Positions 27,166-36,581 of a DNA stretch of 64,000 nucleotides are shown here, one piece after another (the first letter of the stretch is position 1; the number at the start of each line of letters is the position of its first letter). The notes under the pieces are model-generated. The model did no database searches, was not told where the DNA came from, and saw nothing but the letters and a program-made list of their open reading frames with translations. Source of the DNA: an uncultured Deferribacteres bacterium (lineage in GTDB: Bacteria; Zhuqueibacterota; JdFR-76; DREG01); the NCBI GenBank assembly GCA_913009825.1, contig CAJVYQ010000001.1, forward strand, positions 124,001-188,000, in the 5' to 3' direction. A program made the position numbers and the translations under genes.

Positions 27166-28902
27166 TTATCGTAGCACCATTACTTTTCTGGCAGTATAAA
27201 ACTGTTTCGTTTTCATGGTTAAAAAATAGATTCCGGAAGCAACGGCGCGGCCGTTTTCATCTGCGCCGTTCCAGCGCACCTGGTGCCACCCCGCCGCGAA
27301 CGCCCGGTTTGTGATAGTAGCGATGTATCTGCCGTTCAGATCGCGAATTTCGATCTTTACCGGTTCATATCCGGGAAGTGAAAATATCACATCCGTTGCC
27401 CCCGTCACCGGATTGGGCCGGTTCTGCCGCAGTTGATAAGTAAACGGTGACTGTTGTACCGGTTCCCCGGCAACATCTGTCATCAGAGAAGAACTGATGT
27501 GAACCAGATTTTCAATGTTATTCGCCAGTTGCTTACCCGTCGATTTGGGTAAGTTCTTTTCCGGCAGAAAATAGGCGGTAAAACTTAGTTCCAGTGTGAT
27601 ATCGTCTTCACCGTAATTGCCGAAAGAGATGCCCTGATCGCCAAAAGATAGTTTAACATGACCGGAATCGCCTGTTTCATAGTTTCCGAAAATACCGGAA
27701 TCACACGGCGGTTTATTGGGAAACAAATCATCACAAAAATAGAGTTTAACATCCTGCCACTTTGTCTCTGTGAACGTAGTGTACGTGAAAAAGGAACCCT
27801 GCACCCCCGTATTCAGATTCCATTCCCGAATGGGCAGATCAATTTGGGTATTTACTTTGTCCGGAATACCATCGATGGGAATGCCGTTATTATATTTGTT
27901 ATAAAACACCATCCCTTTGGCATTTTCGTTGAAATCCCAGGACTGGCGCAGATTTTCCATTTTAATAATGATATCCGCGCCGTTAAAATATTTTTTTAAA
28001 TCATCACTGGAAATACTGGTCCCGCCCACAATCGAGCCGCTGAACGGATAAAATTTTGATACGACATAAAAAGGTGTGTCATCCGATCTGAAACTGCCTA
28101 TTTGTAATGTCTGTATTGCTTGCCTTATCATGCGGACCACCGGTCTGGCTGTATATTTTGTCGAATCATGATACAGATACAATTGTTCTTCCGTCATATT
28201 CAATTCTATCGGGATAAACAGATCAATAAACCCTTTAAAGCGAAATTTCTGCGTGTCGAAAATATCCAACCCGTTCCCGCCGGGAGGCTTGATGGTAATA
28301 TCTTCGATCAGACCGTATTCTCCGATATCCACAGAATAATAAGCGGTTGACAGACCATCCTGTTCCGGAAAAGCCTCCATGTTGTACGGTGTTGGAACTT
28401 CTTCTGTGATTGTGGGTGAGCGGAACAGATAGCCGTAAAGCCGGTTGTTTGCATCGTCCGGATCAGTAATGATTATTTCCAGGCGGGGGTTGGTTTTTGC
28501 TTCTTCATTTTCGATCCATGATTTTGGCGGCGCCTTATCGCCCAGATCACGTATCATAAATACCAATTCATCATACAGACTCAACACACCGTTGTGATGA
28601 TCGATATCCCATTCATCCGGAATGAAATAAAAAGCGATGGAATCACTCTGATTGAGCGGATCCAGTCCCGCAGTGCGCTCGTCAATCTGGAACGGCATCA
28701 TCTCCCAGGAAAGGCTGTCCTGATGGTAAGCATATAAAAATATTTCATCCACCGGGATGCCGTAAAAACCGGCAATCTTCTGAGCGGGCAGAATCACCGG
28801 TTCATATTGTCTTTTCTCTTTCAGCGTTTTCGACCCGGAAGGCAGCGCCATACCGAAGATAAAAAGCAGGATGAACAAAACCGATTTTTTACGCCAAAAC
28901 AT
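27166..28902 (-). CDS. Secreted protein with FlgD-Ig-like C-terminal sorting domain
   Basis: 578 aa from the ATG at 28900-28902, which has AAGGAG 8 nt upstream; an earlier in-frame start is unsupported. The signal peptide is LFILLFIFGMALPSGS. The central 450 residues are unrecognised, with alternating beta segments and acidic patches (DEWDIDHHNG, ITDPDDANNR). The last 90 residues are a FlgD-Ig-like/por sorting domain: LRQNRPNPVTGATD, VKIEIRDLNGRYI, AGWHQVRWNGADENGRAV, ASGIYFLTMK and ARKVMVL. Such tails direct secretion through type IX-like systems and attachment to the surface. The passenger function is unknown. Confidence 0.82.
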   Translation of the reverse strand: MFWRKKSVLFILLFIFGMALPSGSKTLKEKRQYEPVILPAQKIAGFYGIPVDEIFLYAYHQDSLSWEMMPFQIDERTAGLDPLNQSDSIAFYFIPDEWDIDHHNGVLSLYDELVFMIRDLGDKAPPKSWIENEEAKTNPRLEIIITDPDDANNRLYGYLFRSPTITEEVPTPYNMEAFPEQDGLSTAYYSVDIGEYGLIEDITIKPPGGNGLDIFDTQKFRFKGFIDLFIPIELNMTEEQLYLYHDSTKYTARPVVRMIRQAIQTLQIGSFRSDDTPFYVVSKFYPFSGSIVGGTSISSDDLKKYFNGADIIIKMENLRQSWDFNENAKGMVFYNKYNNGIPIDGIPDKVNTQIDLPIREWNLNTGVQGSFFTYTTFTETKWQDVKLYFCDDLFPNKPPCDSGIFGNYETGDSGHVKLSFGDQGISFGNYGEDDITLELSFTAYFLPEKNLPKSTGKQLANNIENLVHISSSLMTDVAGEPVQQSPFTYQLRQNRPNPVTGATDVIFSLPGYEPVKIEIRDLNGRYIATITNRAFAAGWHQVRWNGADENGRAVASGIYFLTMKTKQFYTARKVMVLR

Positions 28903-29165
28903 AAACAACACTCCTTGTTGATTTTGAAATAGAATAATATGAAATATGAAAAAAATCCACAATAGTTCCAATCAAATGCCAATTTGACAGTTTTTTAACA
29001 TGCGAACGATCCCGGAATAAAAAAATTGTCACATATCAAAAAAGTGCAAAAAGCACTTGATTATGACGCTAATCTCCATAAATTTATAGCGCATTATTTA
29101 GCAAATTCGATTTCAGGAAACTGAAATAAAAATGGAAAATTCTTAATCATTGTAAGGAGGATGAA

Positions 29166-30521
29166 ATGTCCAACGCAGTAAATGCTTTTATGGAACAAGT
29201 TAAAGCAAAAAACCCCGGGGAGCCGGAATTCCATCAGGCGGTATTTGAAGTGGCTACTTCTGTGATGCCGTTTGTGGAGAAAAATCCCAAATATCAAAAA
29301 GCCAAAATTTTAGAAAGAATGGTCGAACCGGAACGGGTTATTTTGTTTCGCGTGCCCTGGCTGGATGATAACGGTGAAATTCAAATTAACAAAGGGTACC
29401 GGATTGAGATGAACAGTGCAATCGGCCCCTACAAAGGCGGATTGCGTTTTCACCCTTCCGTCAATCTCGGCATCCTTAAATTTTTAGCTTTTGAGCAAGT
29501 GTTCAAAAACAGTCTGACTACTTTACCCATGGGCGGCGGAAAAGGCGGTTCCGATTTCGATCCAAAAGGGAAAAGCGATATGGAAGTAATGAAGTTTTGC
29601 CAGAGTTTCATGACCGAACTTTCCCGTCATATCGGCCCCAACACAGATGTCCCTGCCGGCGATATCGGTGTCGGCGGACGCGAGATCGGTTACATGTTTG
29701 GCCAGTATAAAAGACTGCGCGATGAGTTCACCGGTGTTCTCACCGGCAAAGGATTAAACTGGGGCGGCTCTTTGATTCGACCGGAAGCCACCGGGTACGG
29801 TTCTGTTTACTTCGCTTCGGAAATGCTCAAGACCCGCGGTGAAACATTAGCAGGAAAGAACTGCCTGGTTTCCGGCAGCGGGAATGTGGCTCAGTACACA
29901 GTTCAAAAGATCACTCAGCTTGGCGGCAAAGTTGTTACGCTGTCCGATTCCAGCGGTTACATTTATGACAAAGCCGGTGTGGATGACGAAAAACTAAAAT
30001 TTGTCATGGAATTGAAAAATGCCCATCGCGGCCGCATAAAAGAGTATGCCGATAAATATAATGTTCCTTTTACACCTGCCGATCCTAATTTGGATCACAA
30101 TCCCCTCTGGGATCACAAAGCGGATTGCGCATTCCCCAGCGCAACACAAAACGAAATCAACGAATTGGACGCCAAAAATCTGATTAAGAATGGCGTTTAC
30201 GTTGTCAGTGAAGGCGCCAACATGCCTACAACACCGGAAGGAATTGAAGTTTACTTAGACGCTAAAATTCTTTACGGCCCGGGTAAAGCGGCCAATGCCG
30301 GCGGTGTGGCTGTTTCCGGTTTGGAAATGTCGCAGAACTCTCTCAGACTTTCCTGGACGCGCGAAGAAGTGGACAACCGGTTACATGGGATCATGAAGGC
30401 GATTCATGAACAATGTGTAACTCACGGTAAAAATGGTGATTTTGTCAACTATGTGAACGGTGCAAATATTGCCGGTTTCATCAAAGTTGCGGACTCTATG
30501 ATCGATCAGGGAATCGTGTAA
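29166..30521 (+). CDS. gdhA: NADP-type glutamate dehydrogenase
   Basis: 451 aa, the hexameric class I enzyme that reductively aminates 2-oxoglutarate to glutamate. Substrate and catalytic motifs are GPYKGGLRFHPSVN, PMGGGKGGSDFDPKG and PAGDIGVGGREIGYMFGQYKR. The Rossmann motif is VSGSGNVAQYTVQK, and the closing GANIAGFIKVADSM is typical. The length fits the small GdhA group, usually NADP-specific. A TAAGGAGG site lies 5 nt before the ATG. A strong terminator follows, so it is monocistronic. It ties ammonium assimilation to the TCA cycle. Confidence 0.96.
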   Translation: MSNAVNAFMEQVKAKNPGEPEFHQAVFEVATSVMPFVEKNPKYQKAKILERMVEPERVILFRVPWLDDNGEIQINKGYRIEMNSAIGPYKGGLRFHPSVNLGILKFLAFEQVFKNSLTTLPMGGGKGGSDFDPKGKSDMEVMKFCQSFMTELSRHIGPNTDVPAGDIGVGGREIGYMFGQYKRLRDEFTGVLTGKGLNWGGSLIRPEATGYGSVYFASEMLKTRGETLAGKNCLVSGSGNVAQYTVQKITQLGGKVVTLSDSSGYIYDKAGVDDEKLKFVMELKNAHRGRIKEYADKYNVPFTPADPNLDHNPLWDHKADCAFPSATQNEINELDAKNLIKNGVYVVSEGANMPTTPEGIEVYLDAKILYGPGKAANAGGVAVSGLEMSQNSLRLSWTREEVDNRLHGIMKAIHEQCVTHGKNGDFVNYVNGANIAGFIKVADSMIDQGIV

Positions 30522-30544
30522 TTATCCTCCGTAAACAAATTACA

Positions 30545-30583
30545 ACGGGATGTTTCCGGCAGGAAGTGTCCCGTTTTTTATTT
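30545..30583 (+). terminator. Rho-independent terminator after gdhA
   Basis: ACGGGATG ... TGTCCCGT, an ACGGGA/TCCCGT stem, is followed by TTTTTTATTT, 24 bp past the gdhA stop. Confidence 0.85.
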
Positions 30584-30599
30584 GATTTATCGTCACATT

Positions 30600-30760
30600 G
30601 TAACTACTCAAGTATGCACCAAGAGTCAGCTGTAATTACGCTTCGACTCTCCGCCTGAGGCGGCCGGCTATTTTTCCGGCCTGAGCCCTTCGGCAAGTTC
30701 AGGATAAACTCAGTCGAAGGCTTTCTGCACATCAAACAATAAGCATACCTGAGTAGTTAC
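30600..30760. repeat. Dispersed inverted-repeat element, GTAAC family (long copy)
   Basis: Starts GTAACTACTCAAGTATGC and ends GCATACCTGAGTAGTTAC. Compared with 6222-6311 it has an extra internal block containing CCGCCTGAGGCGG, GGCCGGCT ... and TTCGGCAAGTTCAGGA. The outer thirds are nearly the same in both copies, so they share an origin. Confidence 0.8.
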
Positions 30761-30888
30761 GTCACATTTAAATATCATCGGTTGAAAAATCCCGGCCGCA
30801 ATATTTTAACTGCGTCACTTAATCACTCCGTTTTATTTGCCGGGGCACCAATTATCGTACAATACCCGGTTCCGCAACAGGGCAAATT

Positions 30889-30921
30889 AAAAAAGGTCGG
30901 CAAGAATTGTCGACCTTTTTT
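30889..30921 (-). terminator. Terminator of the DUF6263-like gene
   Basis: AAAAAAGGTCG ... CGACCTTTTTT, a stem with A and T runs on either side, 30 bp after the minus-strand stop at 30951. It could also stop plus-strand transcripts. Confidence 0.85.
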
Positions 30922-30950
30922 GCAGATTCAAAACCAAATATTTCCATTGT

Positions 30951-31856
30951 TTATTTTTTCGGCGGCGGCGAAATGAGCTTCAGCCCGGATTTGGTTTCCT
31001 GTGTCATGGGGATCGTCATGTCGGTGGGCCCGCTGACGGCAATGGTTGCTTCCATGAAACTGTCCGAATTGGCTTTTACCAGAAGTCCTTTCTTGTAAGC
31101 AAAAAACCAGGTTGACTTGGTTTCCAGATCTCCTTCAAAGGACAATTGCGCGCCATTGCGTTCGCCGGAACCGTCCAGTGTGCCCTTTCCTTTGGTCTCA
31201 ATTTTCAAACATGCCATGCCGTCTATTTCTTCATAACCGAGTAGTTTGTGTTTGGCATCCATCACCATGTGAACCTGCATACCGCCCTGCGGTTCGGTGC
31301 GTTCATCTTTGCTGGTCCACGTGTCGCCGATTTTCACCGGTTTTTTCGGCAAATCCGTAAAAACATCACGAAAATAATTTTTAACACTCTGTTTTCCACC
31401 GGCCATTTGTCCCATATTTATGGTGATGGAATCCACTCCGGAATATTCCAGTTCTTTTCCTTTGGGTGACGCCGTCAAACCGAATTTTTTGCCGATGATA
31501 GAAGAGAGATCGGGATTAATGACGCCTTGCTGACTGTTTACTTTTATACTCATGTCGTCAATGGTGATGGTTGTAAGAAAATTTTTCTGTTGGTTAATAT
31601 CATTGATTTTGATGGAATATTTTGATAAAAAATCCGTTTTAGTGTCTATGGATTGTCCCATCATCTCCATGGATTGATTTACATTACCTGATATTGTATA
31701 TTGCAATATATCCCCTTTTTCCATCCTGTAATTCAGGATAAATCCGCTGTCGGCGCTGCCCCAAAACGCTTTCTGAGATGCACAGCCCCAGAGAATGAAA
31801 AGTAGTAAAATCATACTGCTGATGGCAATGTAACGATTTCGATTTTTGCTGTTCAT
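30951..31856 (-). CDS. DUF6263-like lipoprotein
   Basis: 301 aa. A lipoprotein signal (LLLFILWGC, Cys25) is followed by a beta-rich domain beginning FILNYRMEKGDILQYTISG. It has recurrent amphipathic strands, IDDMSIKVNSQQG, PVKIGDTWTSKDE and TKSTWFFAYKKG. This pattern fits the DUF6263 family found in FCB bacteria, of unknown function. A strong AGGAGG site lies 5 nt before the ATG. It is monocistronic and ends at its own terminator. The C-terminus finishes with a Pro-Lys tail (SPPPKK). Confidence 0.7.
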   Translation of the reverse strand: MNSKNRNRYIAISSMILLLFILWGCASQKAFWGSADSGFILNYRMEKGDILQYTISGNVNQSMEMMGQSIDTKTDFLSKYSIKINDINQQKNFLTTITIDDMSIKVNSQQGVINPDLSSIIGKKFGLTASPKGKELEYSGVDSITINMGQMAGGKQSVKNYFRDVFTDLPKKPVKIGDTWTSKDERTEPQGGMQVHMVMDAKHKLLGYEEIDGMACLKIETKGKGTLDGSGERNGAQLSFEGDLETKSTWFFAYKKGLLVKANSDSFMEATIAVSGPTDMTIPMTQETKSGLKLISPPPKK

Positions 31857-32072
31857 GTTTCCTCCTTTTTATGAGTGAACGCTCTCGGATTTAATTTAAA
31901 TCCGATGTAACTAATTAATATTATATGAAATATAAAAGAATAAATATAGATGTTTTAATTCATATTACCTCCATTTTTTATTTTAAAATCCGTGTAAATC
32001 CGCGTTATCAGTGTCATCCGTGTTCTATTTTTGATTTGTTGCATTTTTGAAACCGAGAACGTTCTGAGTAAT

Positions 32073-32103
32073 AAAAGGCCGCTAAACCGGCCGGGTTTTG
32101 TCG
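32073..32103 (-). terminator. Terminator of the M28 peptidase gene
   Basis: Read on the minus strand, GGCCGGTTTAGCGGCC is followed by TTTTATT. The stem is GGCCG/CGGCC with a short loop, 44 bp past the stop. Nothing else is recognised in the 31857-32146 gap. Confidence 0.75.
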
Positions 32104-32146
32104 TTGTTATGCAGTGTTCTATTCTACACAATGTGCATCATAATAT

Positions 32147-33703
32147 TTAATTTTCCTTTCTCTGTGTAAATGCCGGCCTTTTTTTGTCAATAGCAAGCCG
32201 CAGGGAAACTTTGGCAACCAATCTACAAATTTGTGCGATTCCTTCGGGAAAACATTTTTCCGCAGTGTCGGTGGGTTGATGGTAATCGGGGTGAAATCCG
32301 GTAAAAAATTCCACTGCCGGTACGCCTTTACGCAGGAATGAGGCATGGTCGCTCCTGCCGGCGCTGCTCTTCTTTGCCACAATTTTTAACCCAACGCCTT
32401 CATTTTCCTGGTTAATAATTTCGGCCAGTTCCGCACTTGAATATAAACCTTCCAGCTCCACTTTTCCGGAATCATTCCGACCGATCATATCCAGGTTCAT
32501 GTTGGCAACCGTATTTTCAAGGGGAAAGACCGGCGCGGAATCCACATAATAGCGGGAGCCAAAAAGCCCTTTTTCTTCGCCGGCCCAGGCACAGAACAGA
32601 ATACTTCGCCGGGGATGGAGGTTGTTTTCTGCGAGCGTTTCGGCCACTGTCAAAATACCGACGGTTCCGGAAGCATTATCATCGGCGCCATTGTAGATAA
32701 TAGTATCATTTCGTGTTCCCAGATGATCGTAGTGGGCGCCAATGATAATTACCTCTTCTTTTAAAAGAGGATCGCTCCCCTCAAGCAACCCGACTACATT
32801 TTGAGTCGGTTTACGATCATAATTTAAATGGGTTTCCATTTTTATCTTTTTGCCGGGAATTTCAAATGAGTGAGGCTGTAAGCCGGTGTCGATCAGAGTT
32901 TGAAGTTCCGCCATGGTTTTGCCGGTACCATCCAGCAAAAATTCCGCCAAATTTTTACCGGTTCTCACTGCGACAATTTTATTTTCCATTCTCTCTTCAA
33001 GCGTAAGCGGAATACCGCCTTTCGGGGAAATGCGCATCAGGGAAGGCCACGGATTGGGCGGCCGGCGAAAACGGTGATTGGGATCGGTTACCACAATCAT
33101 ACCCGCGGCGCCGTGTTCCCGGGCGGAAATGGCTTTGTTTACCGGTTTGCTGAAATCGGTTAATTTTTCCCCGTCGAACACGCTGTTGGCATTTTTTTCC
33201 TGCGGTTCGTGGGTGAAGATCAACACAATTTTTCCGCGCACATCAATCCCATTGTAATCATCATAATTGTATTTAGCGGCGGTGATTCCGTACCCCGCAA
33301 ATACAACCGGAGCAACGATCTGACGATTGGCGCTGAAATGAAGCGGCACAAAATCCTGTTTGATGTCGAATGCGGTCTCGCTGGAGTCGGTAATGATTGC
33401 AAAAGCGTTGGGCTGCCCCAGGCGGCTGTGCAGGACGAAAAATTTTTGAAAATATGTGCCGTTATCACCAGCCGGTTTCAACCCGTATCCGGCAAATTCT
33501 CCGGCGATGTAAACGGCGGCGGAATCCAGTTCCGGGCTGGGCGTATTTCGTCCCTTCATGGCATCGGATGACAGAAAGGCGAGATGCCGGGCTATTTTTT
33601 CTGCGGAGACGTATGCCGGCTCTTTTTCCGCAATGGGTTGTTGGGCAAAAATCAGCGCTGAAAAAATAAGAATGATAATCGAAGTAATTGTGGCTCGTTT
33701 CAT
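32147..33703 (-). CDS. M28-family zinc aminopeptidase with PA domain, secreted
   Basis: 518 aa with a signal peptide (residues 1-20). A PA (protease-associated) insert with VDVRGKIVLIF-like sequence and SAREHGAAGMIVVTD lies near residues 125-215. The catalytic domain starts near 290: IIGAHYDHLGT (zinc His), GADDNASGTVGIL (bridging Asp), AWAGEEKGLFGSRY (catalytic Glu and zinc Glu), MNLDMIGRN (zinc Asp) and FFTGFHPDYHQPTDTAEK (last zinc His). All five metal ligands are present. It releases N-terminal amino acids in the periplasm or outside the cell. An AAGGGA site precedes the ATG. With the M1 enzyme at 10978 it points to extracellular peptide use. Confidence 0.92.
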   Translation of the reverse strand: MKRATITSIIILIFSALIFAQQPIAEKEPAYVSAEKIARHLAFLSSDAMKGRNTPSPELDSAAVYIAGEFAGYGLKPAGDNGTYFQKFFVLHSRLGQPNAFAIITDSSETAFDIKQDFVPLHFSANRQIVAPVVFAGYGITAAKYNYDDYNGIDVRGKIVLIFTHEPQEKNANSVFDGEKLTDFSKPVNKAISAREHGAAGMIVVTDPNHRFRRPPNPWPSLMRISPKGGIPLTLEERMENKIVAVRTGKNLAEFLLDGTGKTMAELQTLIDTGLQPHSFEIPGKKIKMETHLNYDRKPTQNVVGLLEGSDPLLKEEVIIIGAHYDHLGTRNDTIIYNGADDNASGTVGILTVAETLAENNLHPRRSILFCAWAGEEKGLFGSRYYVDSAPVFPLENTVANMNLDMIGRNDSGKVELEGLYSSAELAEIINQENEGVGLKIVAKKSSAGRSDHASFLRKGVPAVEFFTGFHPDYHQPTDTAEKCFPEGIAQICRLVAKVSLRLAIDKKRPAFTQRKEN

Positions 33704-33855
33704 TTGCTTTTTTCCCTTGATGTTTTTGTTTATTTAAAATTTTCCTGTAGATTCTACCCGATAAAAAATCGAATATTCAGATTAATCTATTCGGGTAATA
33801 TGCAGGAGGGTTTCCCGTATTCTTTAACAGCATCATTTGTGATTGTGCGCCCCCT

Positions 33856-34638
33856 TCAAAAAAACAAAGCCAGCAGGGCAATAAAGAGCAGGGTATGAAC
33901 CATCTCCAGCCAGCCCAGTTTTTTTACTGTTTTTATTTTAAACCGGGAATTCACTGCAGTGGCCGCCTGTAAAACGGCCGGGGCAAAAGCGATCAGTAGC
34001 CCGGCATAATTATTGTATGATAAAGCGACAAAAAGTAAGATGACAAGCAGGAGAAAATGATAGCAGATCACACCGGCACGAAAATGATGGAATTCAGTGT
34101 TATTGATATAATTCTGTTTCATACGGGCAATCTGGTAGCGAACGTACAAAATACCGCTGCCAAAGAAGAGGATGTTTATTAACCAGAGAAAAGCGGCAAA
34201 CCGGGTAATTTCACCGTAAAATAGAATAAAAGTAAACGGCGCAACGGATGTCAGTCCCACGGTACCAATGCTTTGGGCCAGAAAACTGCGTTGTTTTTTA
34301 GCACGAATTAAAATGATTTCCGCAAGCAGGAACAGCGCCATAACCAAGCTGAGGGGCAGAATGAGCCAGTAGTCGGCCAACCGGGCAGCGGCGCAAAGCA
34401 GCAGCCAACCGGCAGCGGCGAAGGTGAAGAACGGCAGCCATGCAGAGAAAGATAATTTGGCATGCAATAAGTGCAGGAAAATATGGCGGGAAAAATAAAA
34501 AAGAACGACAGCAAGCAAAAACAGCAGCATGCTCCCATTCAGCTTGCCGGTAATTGCCACAACTGAAAAGAAGGAACCTGTTAAAAGTCCCCAGGCGCCG
34601 TGTTCTTTTGGTAAAAGATGTTTTGTTCCTTTTGCCAT
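33856..34638 (-). CDS. YwiC-like membrane protein
   Basis: 260 aa with about seven or eight hydrophobic helices. The N-terminal motif LLPKEHGAWGLL is the signature of the YwiC-like family; members in Bacillus lie near nitrate respiration genes, but no activity is known. The gene begins 9 bp after the amidotransferase stop, so the two probably share a transcript, and the haemerythrin-PAS gene lies just upstream. No strong ribosome binding site is visible, consistent with translational coupling. Confidence 0.8.
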   Translation of the reverse strand: MAKGTKHLLPKEHGAWGLLTGSFFSVVAITGKLNGSMLLFLLAVVLFYFSRHIFLHLLHAKLSFSAWLPFFTFAAAGWLLLCAAARLADYWLILPLSLVMALFLLAEIILIRAKKQRSFLAQSIGTVGLTSVAPFTFILFYGEITRFAAFLWLINILFFGSGILYVRYQIARMKQNYINNTEFHHFRAGVICYHFLLLVILLFVALSYNNYAGLLIAFAPAVLQAATAVNSRFKIKTVKKLGWLEMVHTLLFIALLALFF

Positions 34639-34647
34639 TTTGTGGGT

Positions 34648-35343
34648 TTATTCACTCATTTTTTTGATGATAGCTTTACCAATTTTTTCCAGACCGCGGA
34701 GATACAAACCGGTCTGCGATAAAATTTTCTGCGGTAAACCGGCGTCCATTTTCAACAATTTCTCTCGATGATTCCTTACCCATGCCCGGATTAAAACGGC
34801 ATCCATTTCCGGATGAAACTGAAGCGCATAACCGTTTTCACCGCAGCGGAAAACCTGGTTTTTGTAGTTTTTCGAAAAAGCCAAAACCGTCACATTTTCC
34901 GGTGTACCGAAAGTTTCATAATGCCATTCAAATACAGTCATTCCCGGAACAAAATTCCGGAAAAGCGGATCAGAAGCAGCCTCCGGTGTGAAATGAATTG
35001 TGTGCCAGCCGATTTCGGGTTGATCCCCCGGATAAACTTTTTCCCCCAACGCTCTGGCCATAATTTGCGCGCCCAAACAAATGCCCAAAACGGGATGGTC
35101 CATTTTCAACCATTGTTCAACTACTTTGATCTCCTCGCTGAGAAACGGGAATCTGTTTTCATCGTTGGCGCTCATAACGCCGCCCATCACAAGCAGCGCT
35201 TTGTAACCGGTAAAAGATGACGGCATCACCGGCTGCCGCCAGAGTTGCAGAATGTCAAACGCCTGTCCGGTTTCCGTTAGCCATTTGAGAATATTGGCCG
35301 GCTTTTCGGTTCCGGTTTGTTGCAGAATCAGCCATTTTTGCAT
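34648..35343 (-). CDS. Class I glutamine amidotransferase-like protein
   Basis: 231 aa from the ATG at 35341-35343, with CAGGAAA 8 nt upstream. An earlier ATG overlapping the upstream gene is possible but less likely. The nucleophile elbow VLGICLGAQIMARALG carries the catalytic Cys, and the His/Glu pair is in YALQFHPEMD near residue 175. The domain stands alone, as in the stand-alone GMP synthase-like amidotransferases, with no synthetase half. Its acceptor is unknown. It is the second gene of a likely operon (haemerythrin-PAS, amidotransferase, YwiC-like). Confidence 0.85.
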   Translation of the reverse strand: MQKWLILQQTGTEKPANILKWLTETGQAFDILQLWRQPVMPSSFTGYKALLVMGGVMSANDENRFPFLSEEIKVVEQWLKMDHPVLGICLGAQIMARALGEKVYPGDQPEIGWHTIHFTPEAASDPLFRNFVPGMTVFEWHYETFGTPENVTVLAFSKNYKNQVFRCGENGYALQFHPEMDAVLIRAWVRNHREKLLKMDAGLPQKILSQTGLYLRGLEKIGKAIIKKMSE

Positions 35344-35359
35344 AGAATTTTTCCTGCAA

Positions 35360-36316
35360 TCAGTCATCCAGTAATTTTTTTTCGCCGGTCAATTTCTGAA
35401 TGTTTCCGATCTTTTGCGTTGTTTCCAACGCACCCAAATAATTCCCTTCATCATCACGCACCGGAAAGTAACGAATATGAACCTTATCGCCCATGAAATC
35501 GATCCAGAATTCGGCTTCATCCATTGTGCCGTTTTTAAATCCATCAATTATTTTCTGAACCACGTGAAGACTCTTCTCCGGATGGCATTTCTGCACTTTT
35601 CTGCTTACCACGGAACGGGTGCGAACAAATATTTTCTCCTTATCCAGCCTGTTGAAATAAGCTACCATATCATCCGCATCCACAAAAGTCACTTCGATAG
35701 GCAGGGTTTCCATGATTGCGTCAATCTGTTCATAAGTGAGATTATGGATGAGACTTTTCCGGGCTTTGCCGCCTTGTTCAACTTCGTCCAACATCCGGTT
35801 GAACTGATCTTCCGCTTCATCACCGTAGTGTTCTCTGTTGAGCCCGGTAAAATTTTCCACCAGGCAGCGGTTGTCCTCTTCTGAAAAAACACGTCTGCCC
35901 ATGTTGTAAAGGACATCGTTTTCCTTCCAGATATGATTGGCGCGGATGTTTAAATACTCAAACACTTTCTCCTTGAAACCGATTTTCTCCCTTTCCGGCT
36001 GTTTCGTCAGGGAGGGCGCTTCATCGTTTAACTCGACCAGTAACTTCCTTTCCATATCATGTTCCAGCAACATAACGCGTATGGGGCCGTCTTTGGGAAT
36101 CCCTCTTTCCATCAACAGCGGGAAAAGATATTCCTCTTCTTTTTTGTTGTGAATAGTATCGCCGAACAGAAAAAGGAAATCCACCGCTCGACGCACCGAA
36201 AATATATCGATATCCCCAAATGGCAGTTTGTCTATTTCGCGTTGCAACACATCCATGGCCCGTTCGATCATTTCATGTTCGCCAACTAAAATTTCATCCC
36301 ATCTTTTTTCCTGCAT
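35360..36316 (-). CDS. Haemerythrin-like protein with C-terminal PAS domain
   Basis: 318 aa. The N-terminal half is a haemerythrin/HHE four-helix bundle with a likely di-iron site: His14 (GEHEMI), His56 and Glu60 (HNKKEEEYLFP), His86 (LLEHDMER), His128 and Glu132 (NHIWKENDVLY). Residues from about 205 form a PAS domain (VTFVDADDMVAYFNRLDKE; VQKCHPEKSLHVV; EFWIDFMGDKVHIRY), related to those in DUF438 proteins. It resembles the protein at 42923 but lacks the DUF438 N-terminal domain. Such proteins are thought to sense or buffer O2 or NO. A GGAGG site precedes the ATG. It leads the operon with the amidotransferase and YwiC-like genes. Confidence 0.88.
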   Translation of the reverse strand: MQEKRWDEILVGEHEMIERAMDVLQREIDKLPFGDIDIFSVRRAVDFLFLFGDTIHNKKEEEYLFPLLMERGIPKDGPIRVMLLEHDMERKLLVELNDEAPSLTKQPEREKIGFKEKVFEYLNIRANHIWKENDVLYNMGRRVFSEEDNRCLVENFTGLNREHYGDEAEDQFNRMLDEVEQGGKARKSLIHNLTYEQIDAIMETLPIEVTFVDADDMVAYFNRLDKEKIFVRTRSVVSRKVQKCHPEKSLHVVQKIIDGFKNGTMDEAEFWIDFMGDKVHIRYFPVRDDEGNYLGALETTQKIGNIQKLTGEKKLLDD

Positions 36317-36581
36317 CTATTCCTCCAGGTTTTATGAATTTAAACAATTTTGTGCTGTTCCATGGTTTATAATTTGCACCATTCTTCAAGCTATTGGGCA
36401 CAGATTCATGAATTTTAAGTATAAAACTAAAAAGCAGCAAAAATCCACTTTTGTTTTGATCTTCAAATAGCCGGATCGCTTTTTGATAATCATTTTTTGA
36501 ATCGATATTAAAAAAGGAGAGCAATGAAGGATCGATCAGGTGGATCTCTTTTTCCCAATTGTGCCCACTCAGGCAGCCCAC
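36294..36581 (-). pseudogene. Possible remnant of a MobA-like nucleotidyltransferase C-terminus
   Basis: The recognisable part is about 36456-36540: IDPSLLSFFNIDSKNDYQKA, followed by IRLFEDQNK. The F-F-N-I-x-(S/T)-x-x-D-Y pattern followed by an amphipathic helix is typical of the end of MobA/NTP-transferase domains. The catalytic N-terminal part is absent, and the frame runs on into the start of the downstream haemerythrin gene. No start codon has a ribosome binding site. I regard it as a fragment and the family call as tentative. Confidence 0.35.
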
